Assembly: GCA_950295325.1 (NCBI GenBank)
Contig: OX485807.1
Span: forward strand, 23,409,666 to 23,473,665
DNA: 64,000 nt
Direction: 5' to 3'
Origin: Polytrichum commune
Lineage: Eukaryota > Streptophyta > Polytrichopsida > Polytrichales > Polytrichaceae
Shown: one piece after another, positions 1-12,572 of the stretch
Layout of the letters: each line of letters starts with the position of its first letter
How positions within the stretch are numbered: position 1 is the first letter of the stretch
Made by a program: the position numbers and the translations under genes
The notes under the pieces: generated by a model
Told to the model about the DNA's origin: nothing
Database searches by the model: none
What the model saw: only the letters and a program-made list of their open reading frames with translations

Positions 1-99
1 CACAACAAAGGCCTTAGAACCAATGTCCATGGAGGGGAAGAGAAGCCGATTGAGCGTTGACAAGTCCTTCATGGCAAATTTCATCTGGGGCATCCTATC

Positions 100-1060
100 A
101 TGCATCAAATTGGAGGACACTTCCACTTGGAAACAAATCATCAATGCTTTCATACCATTCTTATGATGACAAACAATTTCAAAGCTCTTACAAAAAGACG
201 AGGATCAACCTCGTTCTCCGAGTGGCGACACTCAACTTTGATCCACATTAGGATATCTTGAAATTCTTCTTCAAGAGCCTCAAGTGTAGCGGTGACCACT
301 GCACATCCGAGCCTCGACTTCAAGAAGTACCCCTTGATCGTACCTCTTAAGCCCCTCTATAATATATGTTGTCATTTTCTTCTTCAAGTTTGCCTTAGCC
401 ACATACTATGCATCTAGCTGTCACTTATAAATGTGGACATTAGAATGGTGGTGAATGAATGCGGTGATCCCGTCTTTTACGAGACCCTCGTTCTTCTTCT
501 GAAATGTTTCCAAGCACCGTTTTGTTGCCTTGTACATCAACATTGGGAGGTTGTGTTTAATGTCATAGCAGCCACAAGTTAGGCTAGAGAAGGCAAAACA
601 TGCCTAGACAACAATTTTCGTAGCTTGTGAGTAACCAAGACATAATAAGAAGAAATAATGAAAAATAAACAAATAATTCAAGCTGAGGACAATGAGTCTT
701 ACCATGATTACAAGGTCCATGGAGAATGTCCCCCAAGCATTAAAGACCTTCCTGCCCAAAACTCCACTTGCATGCAAAGTCAACACAATGTCTTTGGACT
801 TCTGGACGCATGTGAGAAGGTCCAAGCTGATGACATTCCATGTCTGCTTAATTAAATCACCTTAGTGGATTTCTTTGGCGCAACCCCAACATCCGTGTCT
901 GTGAACTTGTCTCGTGTTTTCATCCACCGCATGTCTTCTAGGTCTTGCCTAGGGTGCACCAAATGGGAAGGCATGGCATCCGTTGGCCGCTCATTTTTGC
1001 CGTGGACGCCCATTGTGTTATATTGGTTTGATGGTTGGAGTCCGAGCAAAGGATGGTTTG
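100..1060 (-). pseudogene. Unidentified degenerate coding sequence
   Basis: I do not recognise this family. On the minus strand a reading frame from about 580 down to 290 looks protein-coding, with stretches such as KDGITAFIHHHSN and LLEVEARM, but it holds at least two in-frame stops. Similar broken frames continue toward 1050 and 100, joined only by frame changes. This is the pattern of an old transposase or other repeat-borne gene that has lost function. No catalytic motif was found, no target duplication was located, and the left end may lie outside the window. The call of former coding sequence is inference from residue composition and frame continuity. Confidence 0.3.
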
Positions 1061-1499
1061 GGAGCTCCCAAAGTTTCAGGTGTACTGCTTAGAATTTGAG
1101 CAGGGGAGGGCCTAGGAGCTCTCGAAACCTAAATTGTAATGGTTTTGGACCCTCTACATGGTCATGGTTTAGGCTCCAGACCACAATTTCCCATGTCCCT
1201 ATCCATGTCCCTCTCTTTCCCTTTTCTCCCAGATCCCACCGCGTCATTAGCCTGCAACTTCATGTATGCCCTCATTTCCTCCAATTCTTCATGTATGGAG
1301 TTCTCAACCATCCCTCTCTTCGTAGTTGGTTGCAACATGAAGACAATGTCATCACTGGAGGCATCATGTTCACAATGTCCTCGTGCTCGATATTCTCCAC
1401 TGAAGGCTCGTCCAAAGGCCTCTCTCCACCAATACCACCATTTTGCCATAGCAACTTCATATAGTTTTTTTTTAAGACTGCTATTATTTTTTAGTTATC

Positions 1500-4400
1500 T
1501 TTGCTACCGTTCATTGCAAACATCTTGAGAGGCCCATCCTTCATGACATTGTACACATGACAAAGGTCTTACTGCCTATATCATGCAAACTTAGATTTGT
1601 CCATCATATCCTTATTGCAAAATCAACAAAAAAAAAAGGATCCTCTTCGATTTCATATTGAGTGTCGTCTTGTGTTTTCTCTTCCAAAAAGTATTAACCT
1701 CCATCACTATCCAATCAAATTTTGATAGGGTGTACGATTCCCTCATCATTGGGACGATGCCGACGGAAGTTGCATCAAGTATGTCGTCCCCAAATTTGTC
1801 CAAGGAGAAGTATACAAAGATGGTAGTCTTGTCGCAACATTTGCTAGTGCCCCTTAACTATCTTGACCATTTCTTAGTTCTAGCGAGGGTCACAAGCACT
1901 AACCCTTCCCATTGCACCCATACGAATGATTAGCTTTCCATACTCCAAACCTCTTAGCTCATAGGTGGGTGACCAACCCTCCTACACTTGCATTCGGGAC
2001 TCTCCCCTTAGTCAGTAACCAATGATTAGATGTGGACTTCTGTCCATGAAAATCCAATCTTCAGTTAATCATTGCGTTGCCAGAGCAATACTACAACAAC
2101 CCAAACCATACTATGCAACTATGCCCCCACATTGGGCCAACGCCCGTGGAGGCCGTGTCATTCAACCTCATGTGGGTTTTGCCGGCCACGCCCCCTCACT
2201 CATATAAGCCTCTAGGACTTTAGGCAGGGCCCCTACCCCACCGTCAATAAACCTTTTCTCTCTTTATAAAGGTTGGGGCCAAGTATACATTTTCCCTTAG
2301 CCACTGGGGTTAGAAGCCCCTAGCAGCTTCAGACCATCATAACTTCTTCCTATGATTTTTGATGATATCAAGCAACCACTCTATCATCATTTAAGCTTCA
2401 CGTAGATGCCAATGGACCCCTCATTTGCCTCATTCTACCAAGTATTGAGGAAGTTATGGCTATTCTAACCTCAGCAGTCATGGACACCACTCCTAGGTCA
2501 CTGTTATCCTAATGCGTTGTCCTTAGACAATGCCCCACTCAAATTGCCATATCTTCTAGCCCACACCTCCAATTGAGGTGATCTTGAGCATTCTAGAATA
2601 CAAATGCCATAAGTTACTCATAGCTCATGTCCTTACCATCGTGACTCCTAGTCTCCATGGGTGGGAGGTGTTTCCAACGCCCGGGGCCCTCACCCACACT
2701 AGGATCATTTGGGCCCTCCCACCAATGGCACCACAAGTCCAAAGTGTCACTTCAAGGTCCCCCTTGTGCCCATGGAGTTTTGGGCATTCTTCATAGAGAG
2801 GTGCGCGACAAGTTTGATCTCTCAAAAAATCAAATGTTTCTCGGTAGGATATTGCAAACAAGTTTGGACCCTTACGGTCAATGTCACGGACATAGCAAAA
2901 TCATGAGGATAATCCCCTCAACCAAAATAGCCCTAAATGCGTACTAAGAAACCTCAGTGAACCCATTCAAAACATGAAGATAGATGCATTGGGGTATGAC
3001 ACCATGCATGAAAGAGGATGAGAGGAAATCAAGAAGAAACAAAAAAAACAACCTAAAATCAAAATTTGATAAAATCTTACTTTTGCAGCCATGGTGTGGT
3101 CATTGCAAATGGGAGCCTCCTTCAATTGTCTCCGACAATGCAGTGTACTCCTTTAGCTCCCTCCAAGAATGTAGTGTCTCCCCCTTAGCAAAGCAGTGGG
3201 CGCTCAACAAGAGCGGATTTCCAACCATCCCACCATAGTAGCGAGAATAAACACTCTCTTAGAAATCATGTAAATTGTCACCATTGTGCAATTTTCAAAA
3301 TTGGAAAAGCCAAAACAAATTGCTATGCACCTCATGATGTTTATAGGTTGTTATTGTTCCATCTTGTTATGTAGGAGATCAAAGTTGTAACAATATATGT
3401 AAAGATTGACGGTAACATGTTATACCCTTACCATCTCAATGGTATTGTTAGGTCCCCAAAGGCAAAACACAGCTTCAAAGAAAGAAATACAAAGGGCCTA
3501 TAATTCACAAATTTCTTCTTGTTAAGACCTATCATGTGTTTCACGCGTTGTGTACATAAGCCAAACCTAATTCTCATCTCTAAAACCTTTTAAAATTTTA
3601 AAATATTAATTCATTTAACTTTAAAAACAATAAACAATAAACAATAAAATAGATAAAATCACATACCACAATCTTCTTGTCAACATGCTTGAGCTCTATG
3701 ACGCCTCCACCACCGGCAACTCTCCACTCTTGAGGTAAGACACCAGTAGCTCCGATCCTCGCGTTTGGTTGAGAAACATTCCTCCCTCCCAGGACAGGTG
3801 TTCCGCTCTCGTCCGCGGTGCATGGGAGCAAGAATGGCGACAACTCCCTCGGGGTGGGGAGGACAACGATTGGATGGAGGCCAGGTTGGGGGAGGAGGAC
3901 GGGTTGAGGGAGGGAGGCCAGGAGCGGGTTGCCCGCGGGAGGCCTCCTACACATTGCATCGCAATTTTTTGCACCCGTTGGAGAAGGAACCCAACATCGA
4001 CAACGTTTCAACCCCATGGAAACGAACAACAACAATTTGAGTGGCAAGGAAGATCCACAAATTAAAACCAATAGGTGGATACTTGAGCATATTACCACCA
4101 CGCCCACTTTGCTCGAGTTGTATCACACCTTGAGCACACCCCTATCATGTTCGTTGTGTATGTCCAAACAAATGAGCAGGTATTGTAGACCTCCATGTCC
4201 ATCGCAAGGCTATCAAATCATTCATTAGACTTCACCAAGGATTAGCAACAGCGTTTCAACGCCTCTACGGAGGTGAAGACCCCAAACAATTAAAGACCTC
4301 CATCAGCATCCCAAGGATGGATTTATTTATTTATTTGAAAGTGTAAAATGCTAACCATCTCTATAGAAATTATTGTAATGACATTTTTTAAGGGCTTTTA

Positions 4401-6220
4401 CCTGAGGTTTTTATTGTCGGAGGATTCATGGTTAGGATAAGATAAATTTTTGAGTAACAAGCCATGAGTTAAACTCTTTGTAAGGGTTAGTAGCAAATTG
4501 AACACAGTTAGGGTCAGGAGCTTAGCTTTGAGGCAGTCTAAACATAAACTTTGGCTATGGTGGACACTCACGGGGGGGGGGGGGGGGGTCACTCCATTGT
4601 CAAGTTGAACACCACGTGCGACCAAAAAAAATCTTCTTTTGGTAAGTTGCACCACCAAAATCGGTCAAAATTTTATCAATTTTTTTTCATGAGTAGATAT
4701 ACACAGTGCCTATGACATAGTTAAAAGCGGTAACTAAATTTGATGATTTGTTTTTTTCATAAAACATACCGTTTCTAACTAGAATGACACAAAATTGAAC
4801 TAAAATAATTACCAAAAAAAATAAAGATGACTAAAAATTTCAAAAAAGTATACAAAAGATACTATCAATGATTATGTATATGTAGAAAAAATATCATAAA
4901 TTTTAAAATTATATATGGCATGTAATATAGGGGTAGCAAACTTTGTCCGCACGTGGTGTCAACTTGACAATGAAGTGACCTCCCCGTGTGGACACTATTT
5001 GTGAGAGTCCTCATACCATGTATTCATTGTACTTGTGGGCATCGGGTTGTTGGCATTACGAACGGACACTCTATTCACGCCGGCCCCTAAAAGGGACCGG
5101 AGTTTCTATCTATCTATCATTGTACTTGTACACCCCTAGTATGGCATAAATCGAATGTCAAAATGAAAGATGAAAACCGCAACCCTTTCTTTGGTAGGCA
5201 TCAATTCAATGTTGTAGTTTGATGTGATTGACCAAATTTGTGGGGAAAACAATGTTGTATATGGATCCTAAAATTTGTGAAGACTTGTAAACTTTCCCAT
5301 TGAGCATCTGCAAATGTTGATCATTTTATCATATAGATGTATGAATAGATATGTCGACTCTCAAGAGAGCAAGCATTAATGAAAGAGCCTCTTTACCTGT
5401 GAAGTCCAGACTGCTACCCATTTTGGATTGTGGGCTCTTTACCGTACACATTGTATTCATCAATGGGTTCCAAGCAACGAAGACCACCACCTTCACCGTC
5501 AACACATATAACTAAGTTACTGCACAAGATTGCTCACTTGTGGATATATATATCCCATCATCCATGCCACGAGCTTCCGAAATCCATAAAGTTGGGCAGC
5601 TAGAATTCTGTACTCACTCAGTGTCGACCCAACAGCCCAAGCTGATCCAACTGCACAAGAATTTGAAGCTCTCGGCCATCAATGATTCCCGAGAACGCCA
5701 GGCCAGTAAGTTAAGGTATGTTTGACAGTGCCAAGCAACTTGGAAAGAAAGCTGTGGCCGAGTCAGAAGAAAAGCTTGGGCACGCCTAACAGGAACTCCC
5801 CAAAAATTTAAAGCACAGAATCATTGGGGTATATTTTTGACCGCCTATTTAATGACTGGAAAGATGCGTGCATGTCTCGATCTGCGGCAGCTGAGGATAT
5901 ATAGCTCTGTAAGTTGTAACTTCGTTTCTCAGCTTACCATTGTTGTGCAAGTGTTCGATTTTTTTCCCATGAAGGTTGCAAGCACAGTAAAGTGGACCAC
6001 AATAGTGCTATGGTATACTAAACCCATGTTTTTTGGGGTCAAAATGTCTCAAAGCAATAGCAAAGTGTTGTTTAAGTTGGATTTTTTTTCACAATGACCT
6101 TTATTGTTGTGTTGAAAACTCATATGTAGAATATCAAGTTGAGATCTTCAAACTCGTCGTTGGAAGTGATGCTCAAAAGAAAATGATTGGGTAAGGTTTT
6201 GGACGTAGATTTCATGACCT
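1500..6220. other. Gene-poor degenerate DNA with LTR-like stretches
   Basis: No convincing gene. About 2020-2960 has the texture of a decayed LTR or retroelement leader. A GC-rich, low-complexity stretch lies at 3700-4000 and an unbroken run of about 18 G near 4572-4589. At 5075-5110 a CCGG-bounded short inverted repeat is followed by a (TATC)n tail, which resembles the 3' end of a SINE or LINE. None of these could be assigned to a family by reading alone. Confidence 0.4.
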
Positions 6221-6225
6221 TGAAT

Positions 6226-6345
6226 AAAAAATAAAATAAAATAATGCCCGTAGCCAGGTACCGGCGTGACTGAGAGCCCATTGGCCTATTGTTGATCACG
6301 TTACCATGATGCAACTGTAGGCGTGATGCCTCTTGCGAGGAGGGC
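6226..6345 (-). repeat. Short dispersed SINE-like repeat, copy 1
   Basis: On the minus strand this copy contains GCATCATGGTAACGTGATCAAC, split here as GCATCATGGTAAC and GTGATCAAC, then a gggctc block, a tcacgccggta block and a T-rich tail. Two other copies share this order at 24967-25050 (plus) and 28225-28350 (minus). Size, dispersion and the T-rich tail suggest a SINE or the 3' end of a short retroelement. No RNA polymerase III boxes were identified. Confidence 0.45.
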
Positions 6346-6379
6346 TCTTTTGGTGTACCCTATAAGTTTTTCACTTTTC

Positions 6380-7107
6380 TTGAGGGGGGGGGACAGGTGG
6401 TTGTTTGTTTTCAAGTTTCCTTTTGTTTAGGATAAGGTATGTGAGGTATTTGATTGCATTTTGGTGGATATTTTGCATGAGGGTTTTGATAGCTTGTTTT
6501 GGGATTTTAATGTTTGTAAGTTTGTTAATGGAGTGTTCGTGTATGGCTCCTCTTACTCCTGCTGTGATGGTAATGAGGGGGTTTGTTTTCCATCCGTTAT
6601 TTCTTATGATATCGATTAGTGGGTCATATTTGTTATGTTTGTGTGTGAGGGCTTGTTCTAGGAATCTGTCATGGCAATATTTGAATTCGATGAGTTGGGT
6701 TGTGGTAGTGGGAGAGGGTGTAATTGGGGTTTGTGTGTGATTTGGGGCCCCAATTAGACATAGTATGTCGGGTCGAAGTTTGGCTGGGCATTGGCATGTT
6801 GGTTGTGAGCATGTACATTTAATGAGCCATTATGGGATTGTGTTTTCGGGTGGTTTGTTGTTTAGGTGGCCCGCATTAGTGAGTGTCTAGAACCTTGTAT
6901 ATTTGTTAGCTTGTAGGGCTTGTGTGATAAGGTGCACTGCTTTGTTGTGTCTTGCGATTCTTAATCCTTTTAAGAATGGGTGTTTGCATGTTGACAGAAG
7001 GTGGGGCCATGTGTCTCTGTCGTTGAGGTGGCATAATGTACAGTTGGGGTTGTGATGCGTGAGAGGCAAAAAAATGGTTTTTCTATGATTGCCCATGTAT
7101 TGTGCGT
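6380..7107 (-). mobile_element. LINE copy 1, C-terminal part: zinc finger and restriction-like endonuclease
   Basis: This is the 3' third of a LINE on the minus strand. A C-x2-C...H...C zinc-finger motif (CTLCH ... PHLLSTC) at about 7055-6975 is followed by RHNKAVHL, then by LRPDILCL and, after a spacer, IEFKYCHDR. That gives the PD...(D/E)xK signature of a restriction-like endonuclease as in R2-group LINEs. Two or more in-frame stops show it is dead. It joins in frame to 14740-15144 when the Mutator element between them is removed, so it is the end of the same insertion. The endonuclease would nick target DNA to prime reverse transcription. Confidence 0.7.
7098..7107. repeat. 10-bp target duplication, left copy
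   Basis: TATTGTGCGT, repeated exactly at 14730-14739 on the other side of the Mutator-like element. A 9-10 bp duplication is characteristic of Mutator-family insertion. Confidence 0.85.
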
Positions 7108-7147
7108 GGGGAGTGCTATCTTGTGAGCGGTGAGCGATGAGCGGTGA
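7108..7147 (+). repeat. MULE left terminal inverted repeat
   Basis: Begins GGGGAGTGCTATCTTGTGAG and continues into GAGCGGTG-type short repeats. It pairs with 14690-14729. Confidence 0.85.
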
Positions 7148-7764
7148 AGAAAACAAAATATTTGGTAATAGGACCCCTAGTATCCTATAACCGTGGCCTA
7201 AAGAAACAATTTTTAGGGTTCAATAATAAGAAGATTGGGGAGGACAAACAATATGAATGCTAGATTGCAAGTAGTGAGCAATGAAAAATACCAATATGTA
7301 CATGACTCGGGGTTGCTAGTATGTGAGCATGCGAGTGTGAACCTGTGAGCCTTCAATTTTTTCCCAGTTATGGTTTGTAAATCCGTTGGGGGCCTATGAT
7401 TGTGGAATTACATGTAAGGGTCTATAGTCCAAATGAACAACAAATGAGAATGTTGCTATACCAATTTTGTATAAAAAATGAACTAATATACATTCAACTT
7501 TTGAGATAATAATAATGTAATTGGAGACAATGTGTAAGCAAACTCATGTTGAAAACAAGTGTAGGATGTTAGAATGTCTCACTATAATACACATCAATGT
7601 AAAATTTGAATACGTCATAACACCATCATGAGGGTGACATTTACGAAGTCCAAAACATAAAGTACAACAAAAGTGAATTATAGATTTAAATCGGGTAGTA
7701 GATTTAAATTGTTAAAGTTCTTGCAAATCAAATATCAAAAATAAAAAATAGTGGGCAAAAGATC

Positions 7765-9262
7765 CATACCATCTGGAAGATAGTTGATGGACACATGCAT
7801 ATTAGCCACAGTAGCATCAAAGAGCTTCTCGGTCTCAATAGCCAACTGCCAAATACAAAATAAAGATTAGAAAATTTGAATGATTGAAAAAAAAAAATTC
7901 AAAAACCATAGACAAAAAATTATCACATGAGCCCACCAAGTAGCTTTATCAAGTCACTTAGGAAACTCTATATCATTGAATTTTGGTTTCGGAAACTTGA
8001 GGGCCTCACGAAGAGTAGGTGAATTGTTCCACCTCTCAAGCCACTTAATCTTCATAGATGTATCTATTGCCGAAGTTGCTAACATCCAAAGTTTTTCTTC
8101 AGTCATCTCAGGATTCTCATCGTGAGTTTCATAATGAGACTTCACGTGCTCTAAGAACATAGGAGAATGTCTAGGATCTGCAATGGAAAGTTGTTTCTTT
8201 AGTTCCAAATGGGAAGTCAATCTCACCTTCTCCACAACTTTGGAAACAAATTCATCCACTGCACTTAAAGTCCAATGTGTAGAATCAGGGTATTTCTCAT
8301 AAAATTTCCTTTGAGCAATAGCAGCAACATCTCCCAACTCTTGTTACACCAAGGAAAAAACATATAAGAATATGATAAATCACACATAATAAACATAAGA
8401 TGTAATAAAATATATAGTTATAGAATTTTAAAAAAATGAAAAACTAATACTTTAGAAAAATAACCTAGTATAGAAATCCATTAAAAGCCTCAACAGTCAA
8501 AGGGAACCAAGTCCTATATTTGGATTTTTGTTTGGCATCAGCGGTAGTAAGATCTTATTTGAAGACAACTTTTTAAAAATATGAAAGTGGTTGTCCAGCC
8601 ATGCTTTGAATGCGGAAAAACTTATGAACAAGATTTGTACAAACATGGGATTTTTGGTTCCTCATGACAAAATAAAACAACCAATGATAAGCCAAAGAAA
8701 AGAAATATATAATAAAAATAAAACTTAAAAGAAAACCAAATGAACCGAACAAATAAAAAAACAATAATGAAGGAATTACCACTTCATGTAAAGCTGCAAA
8801 CATGGTTGCAATATCTCCCTTGACGTCCAAAATAATACTTTCAACAGCACAATGTCAAGCATGATCATGTGTATGATCTCGATTAATAATGGGTAACCAT
8901 GCTTGCAAACGATGGTTTCCATCCCACACCATGAATATTTTGCCAGAGAAAATTTTGAGGTCCCCATCAGTTTGTAATATTTTTTGAAAGGCATCATTTG
9001 TCCGTACCCAATTTTCACTGCATGATTCAATGATACTATCGGTAATATCTATTGTTTTCCCCTCATTATTTTCCAAGGCCACGTAAAAAACCCCATTTCC
9101 CTCCATATAACCACAAGCAACAAAATGTGCAGCCAGGTTCATAACGTTATTTTTCATAAAAGACCTAACAACACGCAATGCAACCATTCGACATAGTGAA
9201 ATGTTGAACTTTGATTTTACCCTTGTTTGATACCTCAACCGTTCAAAACGGGAGATGTGTTG
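7765..9262 (-). pseudogene. ParB/sulfiredoxin-like family gene, copy 1 (broken, inside the MULE)
   Basis: A multi-exon gene on the minus strand, homologous along its length to the copy at 61427-63091. Proposed exons: about 9262-8780, 8660-8465, about 8338-7927, and 7845 to about 7765, all with GT-AG borders. The first exon contains DGNHRLQAW, the G-x-H-R type motif of the ParB/sulfiredoxin fold. Other shared blocks are ISLCRMV, SHVCTN.VHK.FR, PEMTEEKLWMLATS and KATWWAH. It is dead: a TGA at 8852-8854 sits where the sister copy has Trp, and two more stops lie in exon 2. The function of the family is unknown; in ParB-fold proteins this motif belongs to a nucleotide-binding pocket. Its place inside a MULE suggests a captured or passenger gene. 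Confidence 0.65.
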
Positions 9263-9499
9263 ATAGTTTTTTTCTTAAAAAATACATACAATTGCAATTT
9301 CAATTGATCTTCAGAAATGGGTACAACTTTCATATCTAAAGTATAAAAATATCATCCATATGAAAGATAAAAATCAATTAAAAGAAATATATACATATGA
9401 AAGAAATTACATATGCAAACTAAAATAATATACAAAAATGTTTATGAAAGTGAGAATATACATAAGGAAAAACCACATATGCAAAAAAAATTGAAATTT

Positions 9500-10120
9500 C
9501 AATAAGGGTGGCCGTTAACGGCCACCCTTGTTGGAGGACAAAATATTAAGGAAATGATTGTATACATGAAGAAAGAAACACATATAGAAAATAAAATGAA
9601 ATTTCAATAAGGTTGGCCGTTAACGGTCATCCTTGTTGAAGGAAAAAAAATAAAAATGGGTGTATACATGAAGAAAGAAACACATATAGAATAGAATCTG
9701 AAATTTCAATAAGGATGGCCGTTAACGGCCACCCTTGTTGGAGGAAAAAAAATGAAGGAAATGAGCGTATACATAAAGAAAGAAACATATATAAAATTGA
9801 ATATGAAATTTCAATAAGGGTGAAAATGAGTGTATACATGAAAAAAAAAACACATATACCAATAAATCTGAGATGCAACCAAGGGTGGCCGTTAACGACC
9901 ACATTTTTAGATGGAACAGACATAAGAAATATATGTATATATGTGATTTTATTTCAAAGAAATTATATTGTTAAATGAAGACTGAAACCCAAGAAATGAC
10001 ACCCTAAACTAGAAAATAGAAGTTAACATCATACAAAGGGTGGCCGTCTGACGGCCACCCTAAACTAGAATACAGAAGTTGGCATCATAAAAAGGATGGC
10101 CGTTAACGGCTACCCATTTG
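9500..10120. repeat. Array of palindromes with core GGCCGTTAACGGCC
   Basis: At least six copies of a GC-rich palindrome lie in an AT-rich matrix, near 9504-9529, 9611-9632, 9711-9735, 9881-9905, 10036-10060 and 10093-10115. A seventh unit near 9815 has lost the palindrome. The first copy is a perfect 26-bp palindrome. The first three sit in a tandem unit of about 103 bp that also carries the flanks TGTATACATGAAGAAAGAAA and GAAATTTCAAT. Each could extrude a hairpin. Short overlapping open frames here are by-products of the repeat. Confidence 0.8.
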
Positions 10121-10499
10121 GAAGAGAAATACACCTTGATTTGAGTCACTTCCCGGAGTTGCTATAACGTTTTCAAATATTCTAATTTATTTCCGAAAAA
10201 AATCAAATGCATAGATTATAGCCTTGTCATCTACTCCAAATGTTTTCAGAATTTTTGGAGATGATATCAATTTTACATAAATCGCCAAAGTCTACTGAAA
10301 TTAATATGGTTAGATTTCCTGCATAAAATCTTCATTTTTTGAAGATTTTAGAAGAATATAAAATGCTCTAATTGTTTTTTGGCTCCAAAACATCCAAAAC
10401 AAAATCATTTTGTTCATGCTATATACTGTTGGAATCGTATTCTCGGCGTGCACAATATAGTATACATTACATACCTCCAAATTTATTTTGATTTTAAAG

Positions 10500-12338
10500 T
10501 TATTTTCTTACGATTTCGTTCGTACAACCTACCTCCATCTCCGCCTCAGAAGATTGTTCTTTTTTTTCGTATTGTGTGGCGTATTTCTCGATGGTTGCAC
10601 ATGAGCGTACATGTCTTTTCCATTGGTCTACGAGCTTGGATAAGGTGACCCAAAAATATATCAAACCATCCTTGTAGTTTCAACACAAGCAAATATGCAA
10701 GGATTACAAAGACGCGAAAACAATGGACGACGCCAAGACTAAGTATCATGTAATTCGTTCTTGGTGGTTGTCATCCGGATCTGCCTCGGAAGAAGGCATC
10801 CTTGGCCTTTCAGAGTGGTTGGGTTTTTAGCACTTTCGTTACAGACAATGGGGTGGTCATATGTTATTTGTAAGTACATATCAAAATTCATTATTCAATG
10901 TCATTCATTTTTCTTCCATTATTATATATATCTTATATTTTTATTATCCTCATATTTGTGTGTTGTTCATAGGATATGACAATAGACCAACGTGCGGAAA
11001 TGCCAACATGCAACCTTGCAGAGACTGTACACAAAAAATGGCTCCAACAGTCCGGCAACAAGATGACTTGTTTATATGAAGCTACAGTGGATGACATAAT
11101 CTGTGCGTTCACGCAAGTTGCAAATTACCGGACATGGTTGAAAGGGGTTCTGATGTTAAAGGTCTTGATTCGGCATCCTTGAAACTCAAAGCAGCTGCTA
11201 GGTGTAGAGATCCAAAAATGTTGGTTGATGCCATGAAGTCTTATCTAGGGGCAGAAGACGTCAACACTAGAGATTGTGCATTGGAAGGGTCAGAGCTCTT
11301 TGGTTCCACCAAACGCAAACTCAACCTATCACCGGGTATTGATTCTAACTCTCATCAACCCGACAAAGTGAACTATTTCATTCCTCGTCCCAACACCCGA
11401 GCAACTCGTCAACGCATAGAGGAATCGTTGAATTATGCAATTCATGGTGTGGCTCATACCACATTTGTGTTAGAGACTGATTGTCTTGCTTCTAAGTGGC
11501 ACATTGCAAGATTGCCACCCAACTCAGTCAAACGATGTTGGACACTACAGGCCGTTACAGGGACTATGTGCAATACCAAAGTCGGGATTGGGAAACATGG
11601 CACACCTGCTCCAACATACAAAGGGCTCAGGAAGGAATTTTGCTCTCCCAACAATGTGGAGTATGAATTTTGGTTTTGCCTTGACGATATCAAGCGTTGT
11701 GTGAGTGGCAGTAAGAAGAAATATGTATTGGATTGGCCTATAGTACCCAACACGTGGCCGGTGAAAATAGGTACCAATCTATCGAGAGAGGAGGTTCTGG
11801 CATTTGAAGATGTTGAATTTCAACTACAGCAGAGGGAGGCATTGTCCCCTCGTCGTAGGCTTTCAACAATCGTAACTTTTCCCAACCATTGCTCGCATTT
11901 TTGTATGCCCCCAAACCCGGACGTCCACCTTACATTCAGGTTTGGGAAGACAGTACGTCGTAATCCAACAACACCGCTGGCGGATCACAAAAACAAATGA
12001 AGAGCACCGGACTCATGGAAGATTACTATGTGATTGGGGTCACTGCCATTCCATATCCAGGCTTTGGAGTGATAATCAACATTGTCTCCAAGCATGATAT
12101 CACCTACCATGTCACAATTGGCGACATCCCGCATTGCACATGCCTGGATTTCACGGAAATGTCATCTCATGCATCGGGAAGAAAAGGAAAATGGGTGTAT
12201 TGTAAATATCTCTATTATGTGTTTAGATTTTTCTACAAGGTGGATTACGAGAGTGACAAGTTCATTCATGCACCTACATATACCTATAATGAGGTCATGC
12301 GACTACTTGAACTTGCTAATATTGTAGAATGTGAGTAG
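10500..12338 (+). pseudogene. MULE transposase-like gene with SWIM-like zinc motif
   Basis: An open frame near 10540-10869 reads VAHERTCLFHWSTSLDKV and ends at a GTAAGT donor (10870). A 103-bp intron ends at TAG (10972). The second exon runs AETVHKKWLQQSGNK and onward through a 288-residue frame to about 12000. A one-base frame change then leads to GDIPHCTCLDF ... WVYCKYLYYVF. The last block is the SWIM pattern CxC...CxH, with Tyr in place of the expected His. SWIM fingers are standard at the C-terminus of Mutator transposases and bind DNA. The frameshift, an in-frame TAA just upstream of it in the SWIM frame, stops in exon 1 and the altered zinc ligand indicate an inactive gene. I could not identify the DDE catalytic core. 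Confidence 0.6.
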
Positions 12339-12572
12339 TATTGCAAGTGTTCTATTAAGCAACATATATTTGAATGTCAATAAACGACATGTTTTGGTTT
12401 GGATTATTATAATAAAAATTAGCTACGGATTGAAAATATTTCAAATGATTCAGTAAGTTCAATTCTATTTAGACTACGACCCAACCGTGAGCGGTTTGAT
12501 TGATTCACACGGATAAATATTAACAAGTTTCTAAAAATACAAAATAATCGAAAAGATTCTACTCACATCCGT

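Noticed and set aside
3598-4107. 169-codon minus-strand frame
   Set aside because: Proline- and glycine-rich low complexity in a GC-rich patch with several overlapping open frames; no motif.
9627-9978. Overlapping small frames on both strands
   Set aside because: Created by the palindrome repeat; no start context and no conserved residues.
9500-10120. CRISPR-like array
   Set aside because: Palindromes occur in a tandem unit with similar, not unique, intervening sequence, in a eukaryotic transposon. No cas genes.
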